Below, one piece after another: positions 7,511 to 16,668 of a DNA stretch of 64,000 nucleotides (position 1 is its first letter; each line of letters opens with the position of its first letter). The notes beneath the pieces were generated by a model, which was given only the letters and a program-made list of their open reading frames with translations, had not been told where the DNA came from and made no database searches. The stretch spans positions 930,001 through 994,000 of the forward strand of contig NZ_PGEZ01000001.1 of the NCBI RefSeq assembly GCF_002797495.1. Direction: 5' to 3'. The position numbers and the translations under genes were made by a program. The DNA is from Mumia flava (GTDB lineage Bacteria > Actinomycetota > Actinomycetes > Propionibacteriales > Nocardioidaceae).

Positions 7511-9181
7511 TCAGGGCACGTCACCGGCCGCGCGCTCCGCACGCAGCCGCTCGGCGAGATCGTAGGCCTCCTGGACCGATCCGAGCAGCACCTCCGACTC
7601 GCCGATCACTCGGCCGCGCAGGCCGCCGAGCTCGCCGCCGGCACGGGCGAACCGCGTCCGCAGCTCGTCGGGGACCCCGCACACCACGACCTCGATCCCC
7701 TGCTCGTGCCAGCGCTCCAGGACCCGGTCGAAGGACTTCAGGAAGGTGGACGACGGGATCCCCGCCGACCCGCGCAAGGAGATCACCAGTCCGGCGTCGC
7801 GCGTTCCCGAGGTGTCCGGCCACGACTCCTCCACCCGGTTGACCTCGGCGAAGAACCCGTTTCCTACGTAGTGCAGGACGGTCGTGCGCCCGCTCGGGAG
7901 CGTCGCCGGCGGATCGGCGACCCGCCACTGGCCGTCACCTGCGGGAACCAGCGCCAGCAGCCGGCCCCGCCTCGCCGACTGCACCGCGTACAGCACGATC
8001 GACAGTCCCGCACCGACGAAGATCGCCACCTGGAGCGGCAGCTGCGTCGTGGCCGCGAACGTGGCCGCCATCGCCGCGGTGGAGAGCCACGAGGTCCGGA
8101 CCACGAGGCGGACGTCGCGCCGGCGTCCGGCCACCAGCTCCCCGCCGATCACGAGCAGCAGCCCGCCGATCACCGCCATCGGGATGCCCCCGGCGAGCGG
8201 CCCGAGAGCGAGCACGAGCACGATCAGCCAGAGCCCGGCGAAGATGCCCGCCCAACGGGTCTGCGCACCACCGCTGATCGCCACACCTGTGCGCGACAGC
8301 GAACCACCCGTCGGGAGCGCGCCGAAGAAGCCACCCGCGGCGTTCGCCAGACCCTGCGCCGTGAAGTCGCGCGACACGTCGCCTCGCGACCCGTCCGGGT
8401 TGGGCATCGCGGCGCCGATCCCCGCCGCCTGCGCGAGCGCGACCAGAGCGATCGCGAGGCTGCCCGCCGCGAGCTCCGGCATCGCGGCGAGGTCCGGCGA
8501 CGTGAAGGGCGGCAGCGACCTCGGGATCGCCCCGATGTCGTCGACCGTCTCTGTGTCGACGCCGAGACCCGCGACGACGAGCGTCACGACGAGGAGCGAG
8601 ACCAGGGTCGCGGTGGTACGGAGCCGGGGGACCCGCAGCATCGCGCCCCAGGCCACCACCGTTGCCGCCGCCACGGCCGCCGTCGGCGCGTCCCAGTCGC
8701 CGACGTGCGCCAGCGCCTCGACGATCTTCCCGACGGTGTTGCCGGACTGCGGCGCGTAGCCGGTCGCGTCCTCGACGACCCCGGCGATGATCTGGACCGC
8801 GATCCCGAGGGTGAAGCCGGTCATCACCGCCGTCGAGACGAACGACATCACCGAACCGAGCCGCAGCACACCGAGCAGGACCATCCACAGCCCGACCATG
8901 ACCGTCAGTGCCGCCACCGCGCCCAGGTCGGCAGGATCGAGCCCGGCGTCGGTGAGCACGCTGCGCGCCGACAACGCGATCGCGCTGGTCAGCGTCGTGA
9001 CCATGAGCACGGTCCGCGCGAAGACGGACCCGATGATCGTCGGGACCGCTCCGGACCAGAGCCCCATCGGTGCCGAGAAGCCGCCGATCGTGGCGTAGGC
9101 CATGCCCTCCGGAATCGAGAACAGCCCGGTCACGAAGCCCGACACGACGTCACGACGCGTCGGGCGGGGCACGCGTGGCAT
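7511..9181 (-). CDS. SulP-family inorganic anion transporter with STAS domain
   Basis: A 556-residue SulP transporter. The N-terminal SIPEGMAYATIGG motif (about 22-34) is the SulP signature around helix 1. Ten or more hydrophobic helices follow to about residue 405. A C-terminal cytoplasmic STAS domain (about 430-545) contains the strand VVVCGVPDELRTRF. Members carry sulfate, bicarbonate or related anions; which one is not predictable here, and there are no sulfate-assimilation or carbonic-anhydrase genes beside it. ATG 9181 has GGGAGG 8 nt upstream. It appears monocistronic. Confidence 0.88.
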   Translation of the reverse strand: MPRVPRPTRRDVVSGFVTGLFSIPEGMAYATIGGFSAPMGLWSGAVPTIIGSVFARTVLMVTTLTSAIALSARSVLTDAGLDPADLGAVAALTVMVGLWMVLLGVLRLGSVMSFVSTAVMTGFTLGIAVQIIAGVVEDATGYAPQSGNTVGKIVEALAHVGDWDAPTAAVAAATVVAWGAMLRVPRLRTTATLVSLLVVTLVVAGLGVDTETVDDIGAIPRSLPPFTSPDLAAMPELAAGSLAIALVALAQAAGIGAAMPNPDGSRGDVSRDFTAQGLANAAGGFFGALPTGGSLSRTGVAISGGAQTRWAGIFAGLWLIVLVLALGPLAGGIPMAVIGGLLLVIGGELVAGRRRDVRLVVRTSWLSTAAMAATFAATTQLPLQVAIFVGAGLSIVLYAVQSARRGRLLALVPAGDGQWRVADPPATLPSGRTTVLHYVGNGFFAEVNRVEESWPDTSGTRDAGLVISLRGSAGIPSSTFLKSFDRVLERWHEQGIEVVVCGVPDELRTRFARAGGELGGLRGRVIGESEVLLGSVQEAYDLAERLRAERAAGDVP

Positions 9182-9318
9182 CGGTCGTTCCTCCCGTCAC
9201 CGGACCCGTCCCCCTGCACCCTGCCGTACGCGCCCCCCGTCCGCGATTCGGGCGGTCGGGGGAAGAAACGCGGTCCGAGAACCTCCCCGGAACGCCCGGA
9301 TCGGGGTCGGGCGGCGGG

Positions 9319-9852
9319 TCAGGCGCCGGCGGGGCCGGACCAGTTCTTGTCCGGCTGCGGGACCGGGCGGCCGGGCTGCTCGCCGCCGCGCGCGGTCAGG
9401 TAGTTCTCCTTCGGCACCATCACCTTGCGGCGGAAGATGCAGACGACCTTCCCGTCCTGGTTGTAGCCGATCGTCTCGACGTGCACGACGCCCCGGTCGT
9501 CCTTGCTCGTGCTCTCCCACTTGTCGAGCACGGTGGTCTCGCCGTAGAGCGTGTCGCCGTGGAAGGTCGGCGCGACGTGCCGCAGCGACTCGATCTCGAG
9601 GTTGGCGATCGCCTTGCCGGAGATGTCCGGGACGCTCATCCCGAGCAGGATCGAGTAGACGTAGTTGCCGACGACGACGTTCTTGCCGAACTGCGTCGTC
9701 TCCTCCGCGTAGTGCACGTCCAGGTGCAGCGGGTGGTGGTTCATCGTCAGCAGGCAGAACAGGTGGTCGTCGTACTCGGTGACCGTCTTCCCGGGCCAGT
9801 GCTTGTAGGTGGCTCCGACCTCGAACTCCTCGTACGAGCGACCGAACTGCAT
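9319..9852 (-). CDS. MaoC-family dehydratase (mesaconyl-CoA hydratase-like)
   Basis: A 177-residue hot-dog-fold enzyme. It resembles MaoC proteins of the mesaconyl-CoA hydratase type in length and in HPLHLDVHYAEET, the region that carries the catalytic Asp/His of the hydratase-2 motif. It could hydrate mesaconyl-CoA to methylmalyl-CoA. An acyl-CoA dehydrogenase and a CoA-ester lyase of the matching type lie 14 kb away (23.7-25.9 kb), so participation in an ethylmalonyl-CoA-like route is plausible but inferred. ATG 9852 is chosen because GGAGGAG lies 6 nt upstream; the in-frame start at 9888 lacks this. Confidence 0.8.
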   Translation of the reverse strand: MQFGRSYEEFEVGATYKHWPGKTVTEYDDHLFCLLTMNHHPLHLDVHYAEETTQFGKNVVVGNYVYSILLGMSVPDISGKAIANLEIESLRHVAPTFHGDTLYGETTVLDKWESTSKDDRGVVHVETIGYNQDGKVVCIFRRKVMVPKENYLTARGGEQPGRPVPQPDKNWSGPAGA

Positions 9853-9905
9853 GACGACTCCTCCAGGATGTGACTCACCAGTAACCACATCATGGCGGAC
9901 CTCCG

Positions 9906-9930
9906 GGGCGCCCCGGCACCCGGGGCGCCC
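9906..9930 (-). terminator. Hairpin terminator after the alkylsulfatase gene
   Basis: Perfect 11-bp GC stem (9906-9916 with 9920-9930), 3-nt loop, 16 nt past the stop of the minus-strand sulfatase gene. Confidence 0.75.
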
Positions 9931-9946
9931 GACGCGACCGCCGGGG

Positions 9947-11839
9947 TCAGGGCGTCACGATCGCGAAGTCCGGGTCGCCCGGGTCCAGCACGGCGGCCAG
10001 CCGGCCGAGCACCGAGGCATCGCCGGAGACCGCGATGCCCGCGGCCTCCAGCTCGTCACGCCCGCCGACCCCGCCCGCGATCGCAGGGAGCGTCCGTCGC
10101 GTCGTCGTCAGGGTCGCGTCGGCCTCGCCGTGCTGGGCTGCGGCCGAGTAGGTCAGCACCCCGTTCGCGAGCCACAGCCGGAAACGCTCGTCGGTGTCGG
10201 TGAGCACGACGTCGATCGAGAGCCGCTCGTCCCACGCGCGAGGGCCGTCGACCTGGACGGCGAGCGCGTCGAACAGCATCCGCGGCGTGAGGTTCGCGAC
10301 GACGTCGGCCGATCCCGTCGCGGTGGGCGTGCCGAACGAGCCGGACCGCAGCTCGGTCGCGCCGGAGAGGTAGAAGTTGCGCCAGGGCCCGTTCTCCGCG
10401 CCGTACCCGAGCTGCTCGTAGGTGTCGGCGAGCAGGCTCCGCGCGGCCGCGTGCTGCGGCTCGGCGAAGACCACGTGCCCGACCACCTCGGCGACCCAGC
10501 GCAGGTCACCCTCGTCGTAGGAGGCTCGCGCCTTCTCGACGACGGCGTCGGCGCCACCCATGAACGCCACGTAGCGGGTGGCCTGCTCGACCGGGGTGTG
10601 CTGCCACAGGTGGGCGGGGTTGCCGTCGAACCAGCCCATGTAGCGCTGGTAGATCGCCTTCACGTTGTGGCTCACCGAGCCGTAGTAGCCGCGTGCGCTC
10701 CAGGCGTTCTCCAGCGCCGGCGGAAGCTGGATCTGCTCGGCGATCTCGGAGCCGACCAGACCCTGGTTGAGCATCCGCAGCGTCTGGTCGTGCACGTACG
10801 CGTACAGGTCCCGCTGCGTCGACAGGAACGCGACGACCCGGTCCGCCCCCCAGGTCGGCCAGTGGTGCGAGGCGAAGACCACCTCGGCCTCGCCGCCGAA
10901 CAGGTCGATCGTCTCCGTCAGGTAGCCCGCCCAGCCGTGCGGGTCCCGCACCACGGCTCCCCGCAGGGTCAGCAGGTTGTGGAACGTGTGGGTCGCGTCC
11001 TCGGCCGAGCACAGCGCTCTGTGGTCCGGGAAGTAGAACAGCATCTCGGACGGCGCCTCGGTGTCCGGGGCCATCTGGAAGACGATCCTGACCCCGTCGA
11101 CGACCTCCTCCTGACCGGTGGTCGTGATCTCGACCGTCGGCGGGATCAGGGTGATCGTGCCGGTCGAGGTGGTCTGGCCGAGCCCCGCGCCGACCTGCCC
11201 CCGCGGGCCGCGCGCCAGCGAAGCCCCGTACATGTAGCCGGCCCGTCGCGACATCGCCGTGCCGGCGAACACGTTCTCCGAGATCGCGTGCTCCACGAAC
11301 CCGTCCGGGGCGAGCACCGGCACGCGGCCGCTGTCGACGTCCTCCTGCGACACCACGCCGCGGACGCCGCCGAAGTGGTCGACGTGGCTGTGCGTGTAGA
11401 TCACCCCGGTGACCGGGCGGTCGCCGCGGTGCTCGCGGTACAGCGCCAGCGCAGCCGCGGCCGTCTCGGTCGAGATCAGCGGATCGATCACGATGACGCC
11501 GGACTCGCCCTCGATGAAGGAGATGTTCGACAGGTCCAGGCCCCGGACCTGGTAGATCCCCTCGACCACCTCGTACAGGCCCTGCATCGAGACCAGGGAC
11601 GACTGGCGCCACAGGCTCGGGTTGACGGTGTCGGGTGCGTCGCCCTCGATGAAGGAGTAGGAGTCGTTGTCCCAGACGACCCGCCCGTCGTCGGCCGTGA
11701 CGACGCACGGGTCCATCCGTGCGATCAGGCCGCGCTCGGAGTCGTCGACGTCCTGGGTGTCGGAGAAGGGCAGCGTCGCCTCGACCTGCCGCTGCTGCTC
11801 GGCGATGAACGGCGCAGCGGGGTTCGCGTTCTCTGTCAT
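9947..11839 (-). CDS. Alkyl/aryl sulfatase, SdsA1-like metallo-beta-lactamase family
   Basis: A 630-residue enzyme with the SdsA/BDS1 architecture: an N-terminal metallo-beta-lactamase domain with the zinc motif THSHVDHFGG (149-158) and later CSAEDATHTFHN and ASHHWPTWG zinc-ligand segments, a central helical dimerisation domain (about 330-490), and a C-terminal SCP2-like domain (about 510-630) that binds hydrophobic chains. The predicted reaction is hydrolysis of alkyl sulfate esters (SDS-like) to alcohol and sulfate. No signal peptide is visible. ATG 11839 (MTENANPAAPF) is preceded by CAGGCT plus 6 nt, a leaderless arrangement; a longer in-frame extension upstream is out of keeping with the family. 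Confidence 0.88.
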   Translation of the reverse strand: MTENANPAAPFIAEQQRQVEATLPFSDTQDVDDSERGLIARMDPCVVTADDGRVVWDNDSYSFIEGDAPDTVNPSLWRQSSLVSMQGLYEVVEGIYQVRGLDLSNISFIEGESGVIVIDPLISTETAAAALALYREHRGDRPVTGVIYTHSHVDHFGGVRGVVSQEDVDSGRVPVLAPDGFVEHAISENVFAGTAMSRRAGYMYGASLARGPRGQVGAGLGQTTSTGTITLIPPTVEITTTGQEEVVDGVRIVFQMAPDTEAPSEMLFYFPDHRALCSAEDATHTFHNLLTLRGAVVRDPHGWAGYLTETIDLFGGEAEVVFASHHWPTWGADRVVAFLSTQRDLYAYVHDQTLRMLNQGLVGSEIAEQIQLPPALENAWSARGYYGSVSHNVKAIYQRYMGWFDGNPAHLWQHTPVEQATRYVAFMGGADAVVEKARASYDEGDLRWVAEVVGHVVFAEPQHAAARSLLADTYEQLGYGAENGPWRNFYLSGATELRSGSFGTPTATGSADVVANLTPRMLFDALAVQVDGPRAWDERLSIDVVLTDTDERFRLWLANGVLTYSAAAQHGEADATLTTTRRTLPAIAGGVGGRDELEAAGIAVSGDASVLGRLAAVLDPGDPDFAIVTP

Positions 11840-11845
11840 GGGCCC

Positions 11846-11851
11846 AGCCTG
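11846..11851 (-). promoter_or_regulatory. -10 box of the alkylsulfatase gene (leaderless)
   Basis: CAGGCT, 6-nt spacer, ATG at 11839. The first base departs from TANNNT. Confidence 0.5.
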
Positions 11852-11859
11852 ACAGGGAT

Positions 11860-13080
11860 TCAGGGCTCGGGCTGGTCCGCCGCGGGATCCCGGCCCGCCC
11901 GTTCGCGCTCCCCGAGCACGCCGGCCAGGAACGGCAGCACGGCGACCGTCAGCGCGCCCCCGGTGACCAGGATCGACGCCGCCGTCTTCGACATCGCGTC
12001 CGACTCCACCGCCACCGTCGTCACCGCCACGATCACCGGCAGGCCGGTCGCGCCGTAGAGGCCGACCTGGAGGCTCTGGGACGGCGTGAAACGCCGGAGA
12101 CCGGTCTCCGGGTCCCGGTCTGTCCACGCGTCGATCAGCACCGGGACCCCGCGGACCAGCAGGATCCCGAGCACGAAGACGACCAGCACGCCGGGCGCGC
12201 TGACGACCTCGTCCATGTCGATGTCCATGCCCGAGGTGATGAAGAACAGCGGGATCAGCAGGCCGAACGCCAGCCCTTCCAGCTTGGTCTCCAACCGCTC
12301 GTCGCCGCTGGGGAAGATCTGGCGCAGCACGAAGCCGGCGGCGAACGCGCCGAGGATCGAGTCGAGGTGGAACGCAGCCGCCAGCGTGCCCAGCGTGAAC
12401 AGCAGCAGCACGGTGAAGCGTACGGTCGTCTGGGCCGTGGTCTCCGACCCGGCGCGCACGATGTCGACGACCCGGCTCGCCCGGTCGCGTGCACGCGCCG
12501 GCAGCAGCGCCGCCGCCACCGCGATCGCGAGGAAGATCGACAGGGCCACGATCGAACCGACCGGCCCGGTGGCACTGAGCAGGACGGCCATCGCGATGAC
12601 GGGTCCCACCTCGCCGTACGCACCGTGGTTGAGCACCGTCCGGCCGACGGCGGTCTCCATCAGGTTGCTGTCCTTGAGGATCGGGATCAACGTCCCCAGA
12701 GCCGTGGAGGTGAGCGCGATCGCGACGGCCACCTCACTGGTCACGATGCCGGCCGCGTCGAGCACGAAGACGACCGCGAACGCCATCGCCAGGCAGCTCA
12801 GCCAGGTGACGAGCGCCCGCCGTCCGCCGCGTCCGGTCACCTCGCCGAGCTCGATCTCGTAGCCCGCCAGGAGGAAGAGCATCCCGAGCCCGAAGTCGTG
12901 CAGCAGCGCGATCGTCTCGTCGGAGCCGGCCAGGTCGAGGGCGTGCGGGCCGATCAGGATGCCGGCGCCGAGCAGCAGCACGACCTCGGGCAGGCGACGC
13001 TTCGGCACGAGACCCGCGAGGACCGGGGCGAGGACGGCGCACAGGAAGATCCAGAACAGCGACGTCACGGTCTCGTGCAT
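11860..13080 (-). CDS. CPA2-family monovalent cation/proton antiporter (Kef-type)
   Basis: A 406-residue membrane protein with about 12 helices and the CPA2 pattern: LPEVVLLLGAGILIGP in helix 2, FLLAGYEIEL, and an ALTSTALGTLIPIL segment. It lacks the C-terminal TrkA-N (NAD-binding) domain of full-length KefB/KefC, so it is a transport-domain-only version. It should exchange K+ or Na+ for H+ across the membrane. ATG 13080 is 6 nt after TAGTCT (13092-13087), whose TAG is the stop of the upstream phosphatase gene; transcription is probably leaderless. Confidence 0.85.
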   Translation of the reverse strand: MHETVTSLFWIFLCAVLAPVLAGLVPKRRLPEVVLLLGAGILIGPHALDLAGSDETIALLHDFGLGMLFLLAGYEIELGEVTGRGGRRALVTWLSCLAMAFAVVFVLDAAGIVTSEVAVAIALTSTALGTLIPILKDSNLMETAVGRTVLNHGAYGEVGPVIAMAVLLSATGPVGSIVALSIFLAIAVAAALLPARARDRASRVVDIVRAGSETTAQTTVRFTVLLLFTLGTLAAAFHLDSILGAFAAGFVLRQIFPSGDERLETKLEGLAFGLLIPLFFITSGMDIDMDEVVSAPGVLVVFVLGILLVRGVPVLIDAWTDRDPETGLRRFTPSQSLQVGLYGATGLPVIVAVTTVAVESDAMSKTAASILVTGGALTVAVLPFLAGVLGERERAGRDPAADQPEP

Positions 13081-13086
13081 GATCGA

Positions 13087-13092
13087 AGACTA
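13087..13092 (-). promoter_or_regulatory. -10 box of the antiporter gene, fused to the upstream TAG stop
   Basis: TAGTCT, 6-nt spacer, ATG at 13080. TAG (13092-13090) ends the histidine phosphatase gene. Confidence 0.65.
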
Positions 13093-13641
13093 GGCGTTCC
13101 ACCTCTCGACCACGGGGTCCGTGTCATGCTCCCAGCCGAGTACGGAGATGGTCGCGGTGTCGAGCGCGAGGCTCCGCCCGAAGGCGACCGGCTCCCCCAG
13201 CCACCGGGCGGCGAGCGCCCGCAACGCGTGCCCGTGGCCGAACGCGAGCACGGGCCCGTCGGCCGCGCGCGCCCGGTCGACGACGCGGTCGAGCCGAGCG
13301 GCGACGTCGTCGGGGCGTTCGCCGCCGGGGGCGCCGCGGGCCCAGATCGTCCAGCCCGGCTCGCGCTCGCGGATCTCCGTGGTCGTGAGGCCCTCGTAGT
13401 CGCCGTAGTCCCACTCCGCCAGATCGTCGTCCACCACGGCGTCGTCGAACCCCGCGAGCTCGGCCGTACGGCGGGCTCGGATCCGTGGGCTGGCGAGCAC
13501 GAGCGCGAACGACTGCTCGGCCAGCCTCGGCGCGACCGCGCGCGCCTGCGCCTCGCCGTCGGGCAGCAGCGGCAGGTCCGTGCGCCCGGTGTGCCGGCCG
13601 TTGCGGGCCCACTCGGTCGCGCCGTGCCGGACCAGCCACAT
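13090..13641 (-). CDS. Histidine phosphatase (phosphoglycerate mutase-like)
   Basis: A 183-residue branch-1 histidine phosphatase. The RHG motif (VRHGATEW) starts at residue 4, the second conserved acid lies in AEWDYGDYEG, and the late catalytic His is in FGHGHALR. The substrate is unknown (small phosphomonoesters). I prefer ATG 13641 (MWLVRHGATEW) because GGAGGGGG lies 7 nt upstream; GTG 13665, overlapping the previous stop as GTGA, is an alternative that adds 8 residues. It is downstream of and probably co-transcribed with the DUF2332 gene. Confidence 0.85.
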   Translation of the reverse strand: MWLVRHGATEWARNGRHTGRTDLPLLPDGEAQARAVAPRLAEQSFALVLASPRIRARRTAELAGFDDAVVDDDLAEWDYGDYEGLTTTEIREREPGWTIWARGAPGGERPDDVAARLDRVVDRARAADGPVLAFGHGHALRALAARWLGEPVAFGRSLALDTATISVLGWEHDTDPVVERWNA

Positions 13642-13661
13642 CCTGACCCCCTCCATCGCCC

Positions 13662-14726
13662 TCACCCCGTCCAGGTCACCGGCAGGCCGTGCGGAGGTGC
13701 GGTGCCGATCCGGGTCTCCTCGCCGAACGGCCAGGTGGTCAGGAGCACCGGGTACGGGCCGACGGACCCGGGGACGTCAGGCTCGAGCGTGATCCGCGCG
13801 AAGGGGGTGTCGGGCGTGCCGGCCGCGCCCAGCTCGGCGACCCGGGCGTCGATCCGGGCGAGCTCGGCCTCGCCGACGTACTGCCGGAAGACCGAGTGCC
13901 ACACCACCGTCGCGATCCCGGGCACCGGCTCGATCTCGTCCAGACCGTCGGCCGCGCCGACGGTCAGCATCGTCCGCTCCGTCGCGTCCGCCACCGCGAG
14001 CGCCGCACGCAGGCGCTCCAGCCGTACGACCTGGTCCGGCCAGGTGTACGACTCGAGCGTGAGCCGGTCCGCAGGATCGCCTGCGTCCAGCGGATCGAGG
14101 TCGATCCCGATCCGCTCGACGACCTGCAGCGGCGCGTCACCTGGAGGGTTCGGGCCGCGCCACGCGTCGTCGAGGACGACCGACGCTCCCTTCGCACCCC
14201 AGCGGCCCGAGGGCGAGCCGTAGGCGAACCGGTCCGCGCAGAGGTTGAGACCGGCGCTCGCCCCGACCTCGACCAGCCGGACCGGCGTGCTGAAGCGGTC
14301 GGCGACGCGCAGGAGCCCTCCGAGCAGCGCCGCCGCCCGCCCGACCTCGTTCGTCTGCGGCGGCTGCGCCAGCTCGGCGTGCAGCGCCGCGGCGTCGGCC
14401 TCGAGTCGCTCACGGACGACCGGCCAGGCCTTCTCGAGCTCCCAGGTGCCGCCCACGCTCGGGTAGAACGGGACGAGCTCGGGGGCCCGGCCGTCGAGGA
14501 CGCGGCGGTGGAGCGACCCGGCCAGCCGAAGAGCGATCGCGCTCGGCGGAGCCGCTGCGACCTCCCCGAGCACCCGCAGCGTGACGCCGCCGGCCGCGAT
14601 GTCGGCCGCCATCGCGTCGAACAGCGCGCCGTACATCGGCGACCCGATCGCCTCGCACGTCCGGGCCTGCGCGGTGAAGGCCTCGGCGGCGCGCGACCCG
14701 GTCGCGCTCGGGGCCGCGCGAGTCAT
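13662..14726 (-). CDS. DUF2332 family protein
   Basis: A 354-residue actinobacterial DUF2332 protein. The LVEVGASAGLNL segment (about residues 155-166) is a Gly-rich SAM-binding-like motif, and WHSVFRQY is another conserved family patch, so a methyltransferase-like fold is possible, but no activity is established to my knowledge. ATG 14726 overlaps the stop of the upstream general-stress gene (ATGA, 14723-14726), showing translational coupling; the downstream phosphatase is equally tightly packed. Confidence 0.8.
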   Translation of the reverse strand: MTRAAPSATGSRAAEAFTAQARTCEAIGSPMYGALFDAMAADIAAGGVTLRVLGEVAAAPPSAIALRLAGSLHRRVLDGRAPELVPFYPSVGGTWELEKAWPVVRERLEADAAALHAELAQPPQTNEVGRAAALLGGLLRVADRFSTPVRLVEVGASAGLNLCADRFAYGSPSGRWGAKGASVVLDDAWRGPNPPGDAPLQVVERIGIDLDPLDAGDPADRLTLESYTWPDQVVRLERLRAALAVADATERTMLTVGAADGLDEIEPVPGIATVVWHSVFRQYVGEAELARIDARVAELGAAGTPDTPFARITLEPDVPGSVGPYPVLLTTWPFGEETRIGTAPPHGLPVTWTG

Positions 14727-15268
14727 GCGGTCGGGGGCTGCGGGGGCTCGCCGTACGGAGGCTGAGGCGTCGGCGGCTGCTGCTGCATGGCGGGGTGGAT
14801 CAGCCCGGCCAGCGTCTTCTGCGCCTCGGCGAGCATCCGGTGCTCGACCAGCAGCTCGTAGCGCGACGCGATCACCTGCGCGACCGAGGTGAAGTCGCGC
14901 TGACCGCGCGTGAAGGCGTACCCGACCAGCCCCCACACCAGCCCGAAGCCCAGGCCGATCAGCATGGCCGACAGCACGATCTGGAACCAGTTGCCCGGCT
15001 CGGCGAAGATGCCGACGATCAGACCGAGCAGCAGACCGAACCAGGCGCCGCTCGCCGCGCCGTACCCGGCAGCCTTGCCCGTGGTCATCCGGCCGGTGAC
15101 CCGCTCGATCTGCTTGAGGTCGGTGCCGACGATCAGGCAGTTCTCCACCGGGAACCGCTCGTCGGACAGGTAGTCGACCGCCCGCTGCGCCTCGCGGTAG
15201 TCGTCGAAGTACGCCAGGTGCTGCGGGTACTCCAAGGTGAACGCGGAGCGTCCCTGCTGAACAGCCAT
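14723..15268 (-). CDS. General stress protein 17M-like membrane protein
   Basis: A 181-residue protein: an N-terminal soluble domain with the YFDDYREAQRAVDYLSD pattern of the GSP17M/YflT group, a Gly-rich membrane hairpin (about residues 68-120, two helices), and a Pro/Gln-rich C-terminal tail. These are common in actinobacteria and their function is unclear; a stress or envelope role is only suggested by the domain name. ATG 15268 has GAGGAGG 7 nt upstream. First gene of a three-gene operon with DUF2332 and the phosphatase. Confidence 0.78.
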   Translation of the reverse strand: MAVQQGRSAFTLEYPQHLAYFDDYREAQRAVDYLSDERFPVENCLIVGTDLKQIERVTGRMTTGKAAGYGAASGAWFGLLLGLIVGIFAEPGNWFQIVLSAMLIGLGFGLVWGLVGYAFTRGQRDFTSVAQVIASRYELLVEHRMLAEAQKTLAGLIHPAMQQQPPTPQPPYGEPPQPPTA

Positions 15269-15299
15269 CGAATCGTCCTCCTCGTCGGGTTCAGTCCCC

Positions 15300-15305
15300 A
15301 GCGTA
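15300..15305 (-). promoter_or_regulatory. -10 box for the general stress protein operon
   Basis: TACGCT on the minus strand, giving a leader of about 25 nt that contains the GAGGAGG ribosome binding site. Confidence 0.5.
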
Positions 15306-15420
15306 GTGACGCGCCCGGACGGGCGTCGCTCGACGTGCAGGCACCCTCAGGCTTCGACAGACTGACCGGGGACCTTCCCCGGCGCCGTCCGACGACGCCT
15401 GCCTGCAGCGAGGAGCCTCG

Positions 15421-16668
15421 ATGCCAGAGGAGACCGTGCTCGTGGTCAACGCGGGCTCGTCGTCACTGAAGTACGAGCTGCGTGACGCGCGGACCCGCCG
15501 CCGGCTCGCGAAGGGTCTCGTCGACCGGATCGGGCGCGGCGGCACCCACCACCTGCACCGCGGCGAGGACGACGCCGTGACCGACACGACGCTGGGCGAC
15601 GCCGACCACGGCGACGCGGTCGCAGCGATGCTCACCGCGCTGGACGCCTCACCCCCCGGTCTGGACCAGGTCCTCGGAGTCGGCCACCGGGTCGTGCACG
15701 GCGGCACCGAGTTCACCGAGCCCACGCTGGTCGACGACGACGTGCTCGCGCGCCTCGACGACCTCGGCTCGCTCGCACCGCTGCACAACCCGGTCGCGAC
15801 GCGGTGCATCCGGCTCGTCCGGGACCGTACGGGCGCACTGCCCCAGGTGGCCGTGTTCGACACCGCCTTCCACGCCACCCTGCCGGACGTCGCGTACTCC
15901 TTCGCGCTCCCGGACGACGTGACGCGGCGGTGGGGGCTGCGGCGGTACGGCTTCCACGGGACGAGCGTCGAGTACGTGACCGGAGCGGCCGCGCGGCTCC
16001 TCGGCGTCGACGTCGACTCCGTGAACCTGATCGTGTGCCACCTCGGCAACGGAGCCTCGGTGACCGCCGTCCGCGCGGGCCACAGCGTCGACACGTCGAT
16101 GGGCTTCACCCCGCTGTCCGGTCTCGTCATGGGAACGCGCTCCGGTGACGTCGACGCCTCGGTGGTCCTGCGCCTCGAGCAGGAGGCCGGGATGACCCCG
16201 GACGAGGTGGCCGAGCTCCTCGAGCGGCGCAGCGGGCTGCTCGGACTCACCGGCGACCCCGACATGTTGGCGAACCGCGAGCGGGCCGACGCCGGAGATC
16301 CGGACGCGCAGCGCGCCGTCGCCCTCGTCGCCTACCGGATCTGCCACTACGTCGGCGCCTACCTGCCGGTCGTCCCCGGCCTGCACGGTCTCGTGTTCAC
16401 CGGCGGAATCGGCGAGCACGACTCCGCGCTGCGGGCCGAGGTCTGCCGGATCCTGGCCCACCTCGGCATGCCTGTCGACCCGGCGCTCAACGCCGCGTCC
16501 GCGCCCGAGCGCGGGATGCGGGTCGGCGCCGGCCCGATCGACGTCCTCGTCGTCCCGACCGACGAGGAGGCGGAGATCGCCGAGCACACGGTCGCGCTGA
16601 TCCGTACGGGCGCCCGTGCACAGCACCAGCCGCAGACGACACTCCAGAACCACCAGGAGCAGCCATGA
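15421..16668 (+). CDS. ackA: Acetate kinase
   Basis: A 415-residue acetokinase. Motifs: LVVNAGSSSLKYEL at the N-terminus (phosphate-1), YGFHGTSVEYV, HLGNGASV (phosphate-2), DTSMGFTPLSGLVMGTRSGD, and FTGGIGEHD (adenosine site). It interconverts acetyl phosphate + ADP and acetate + ATP. The ATG has GAGGAG 6 nt upstream. Its stop overlaps the start of phosphoketolase (16665-16668), so acetyl phosphate made by that enzyme is cashed in for ATP by this one. No phosphotransacetylase gene is beside it. Confidence 0.96.
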   Translation: MPEETVLVVNAGSSSLKYELRDARTRRRLAKGLVDRIGRGGTHHLHRGEDDAVTDTTLGDADHGDAVAAMLTALDASPPGLDQVLGVGHRVVHGGTEFTEPTLVDDDVLARLDDLGSLAPLHNPVATRCIRLVRDRTGALPQVAVFDTAFHATLPDVAYSFALPDDVTRRWGLRRYGFHGTSVEYVTGAAARLLGVDVDSVNLIVCHLGNGASVTAVRAGHSVDTSMGFTPLSGLVMGTRSGDVDASVVLRLEQEAGMTPDEVAELLERRSGLLGLTGDPDMLANRERADAGDPDAQRAVALVAYRICHYVGAYLPVVPGLHGLVFTGGIGEHDSALRAEVCRILAHLGMPVDPALNAASAPERGMRVGAGPIDVLVVPTDEEAEIAEHTVALIRTGARAQHQPQTTLQNHQEQP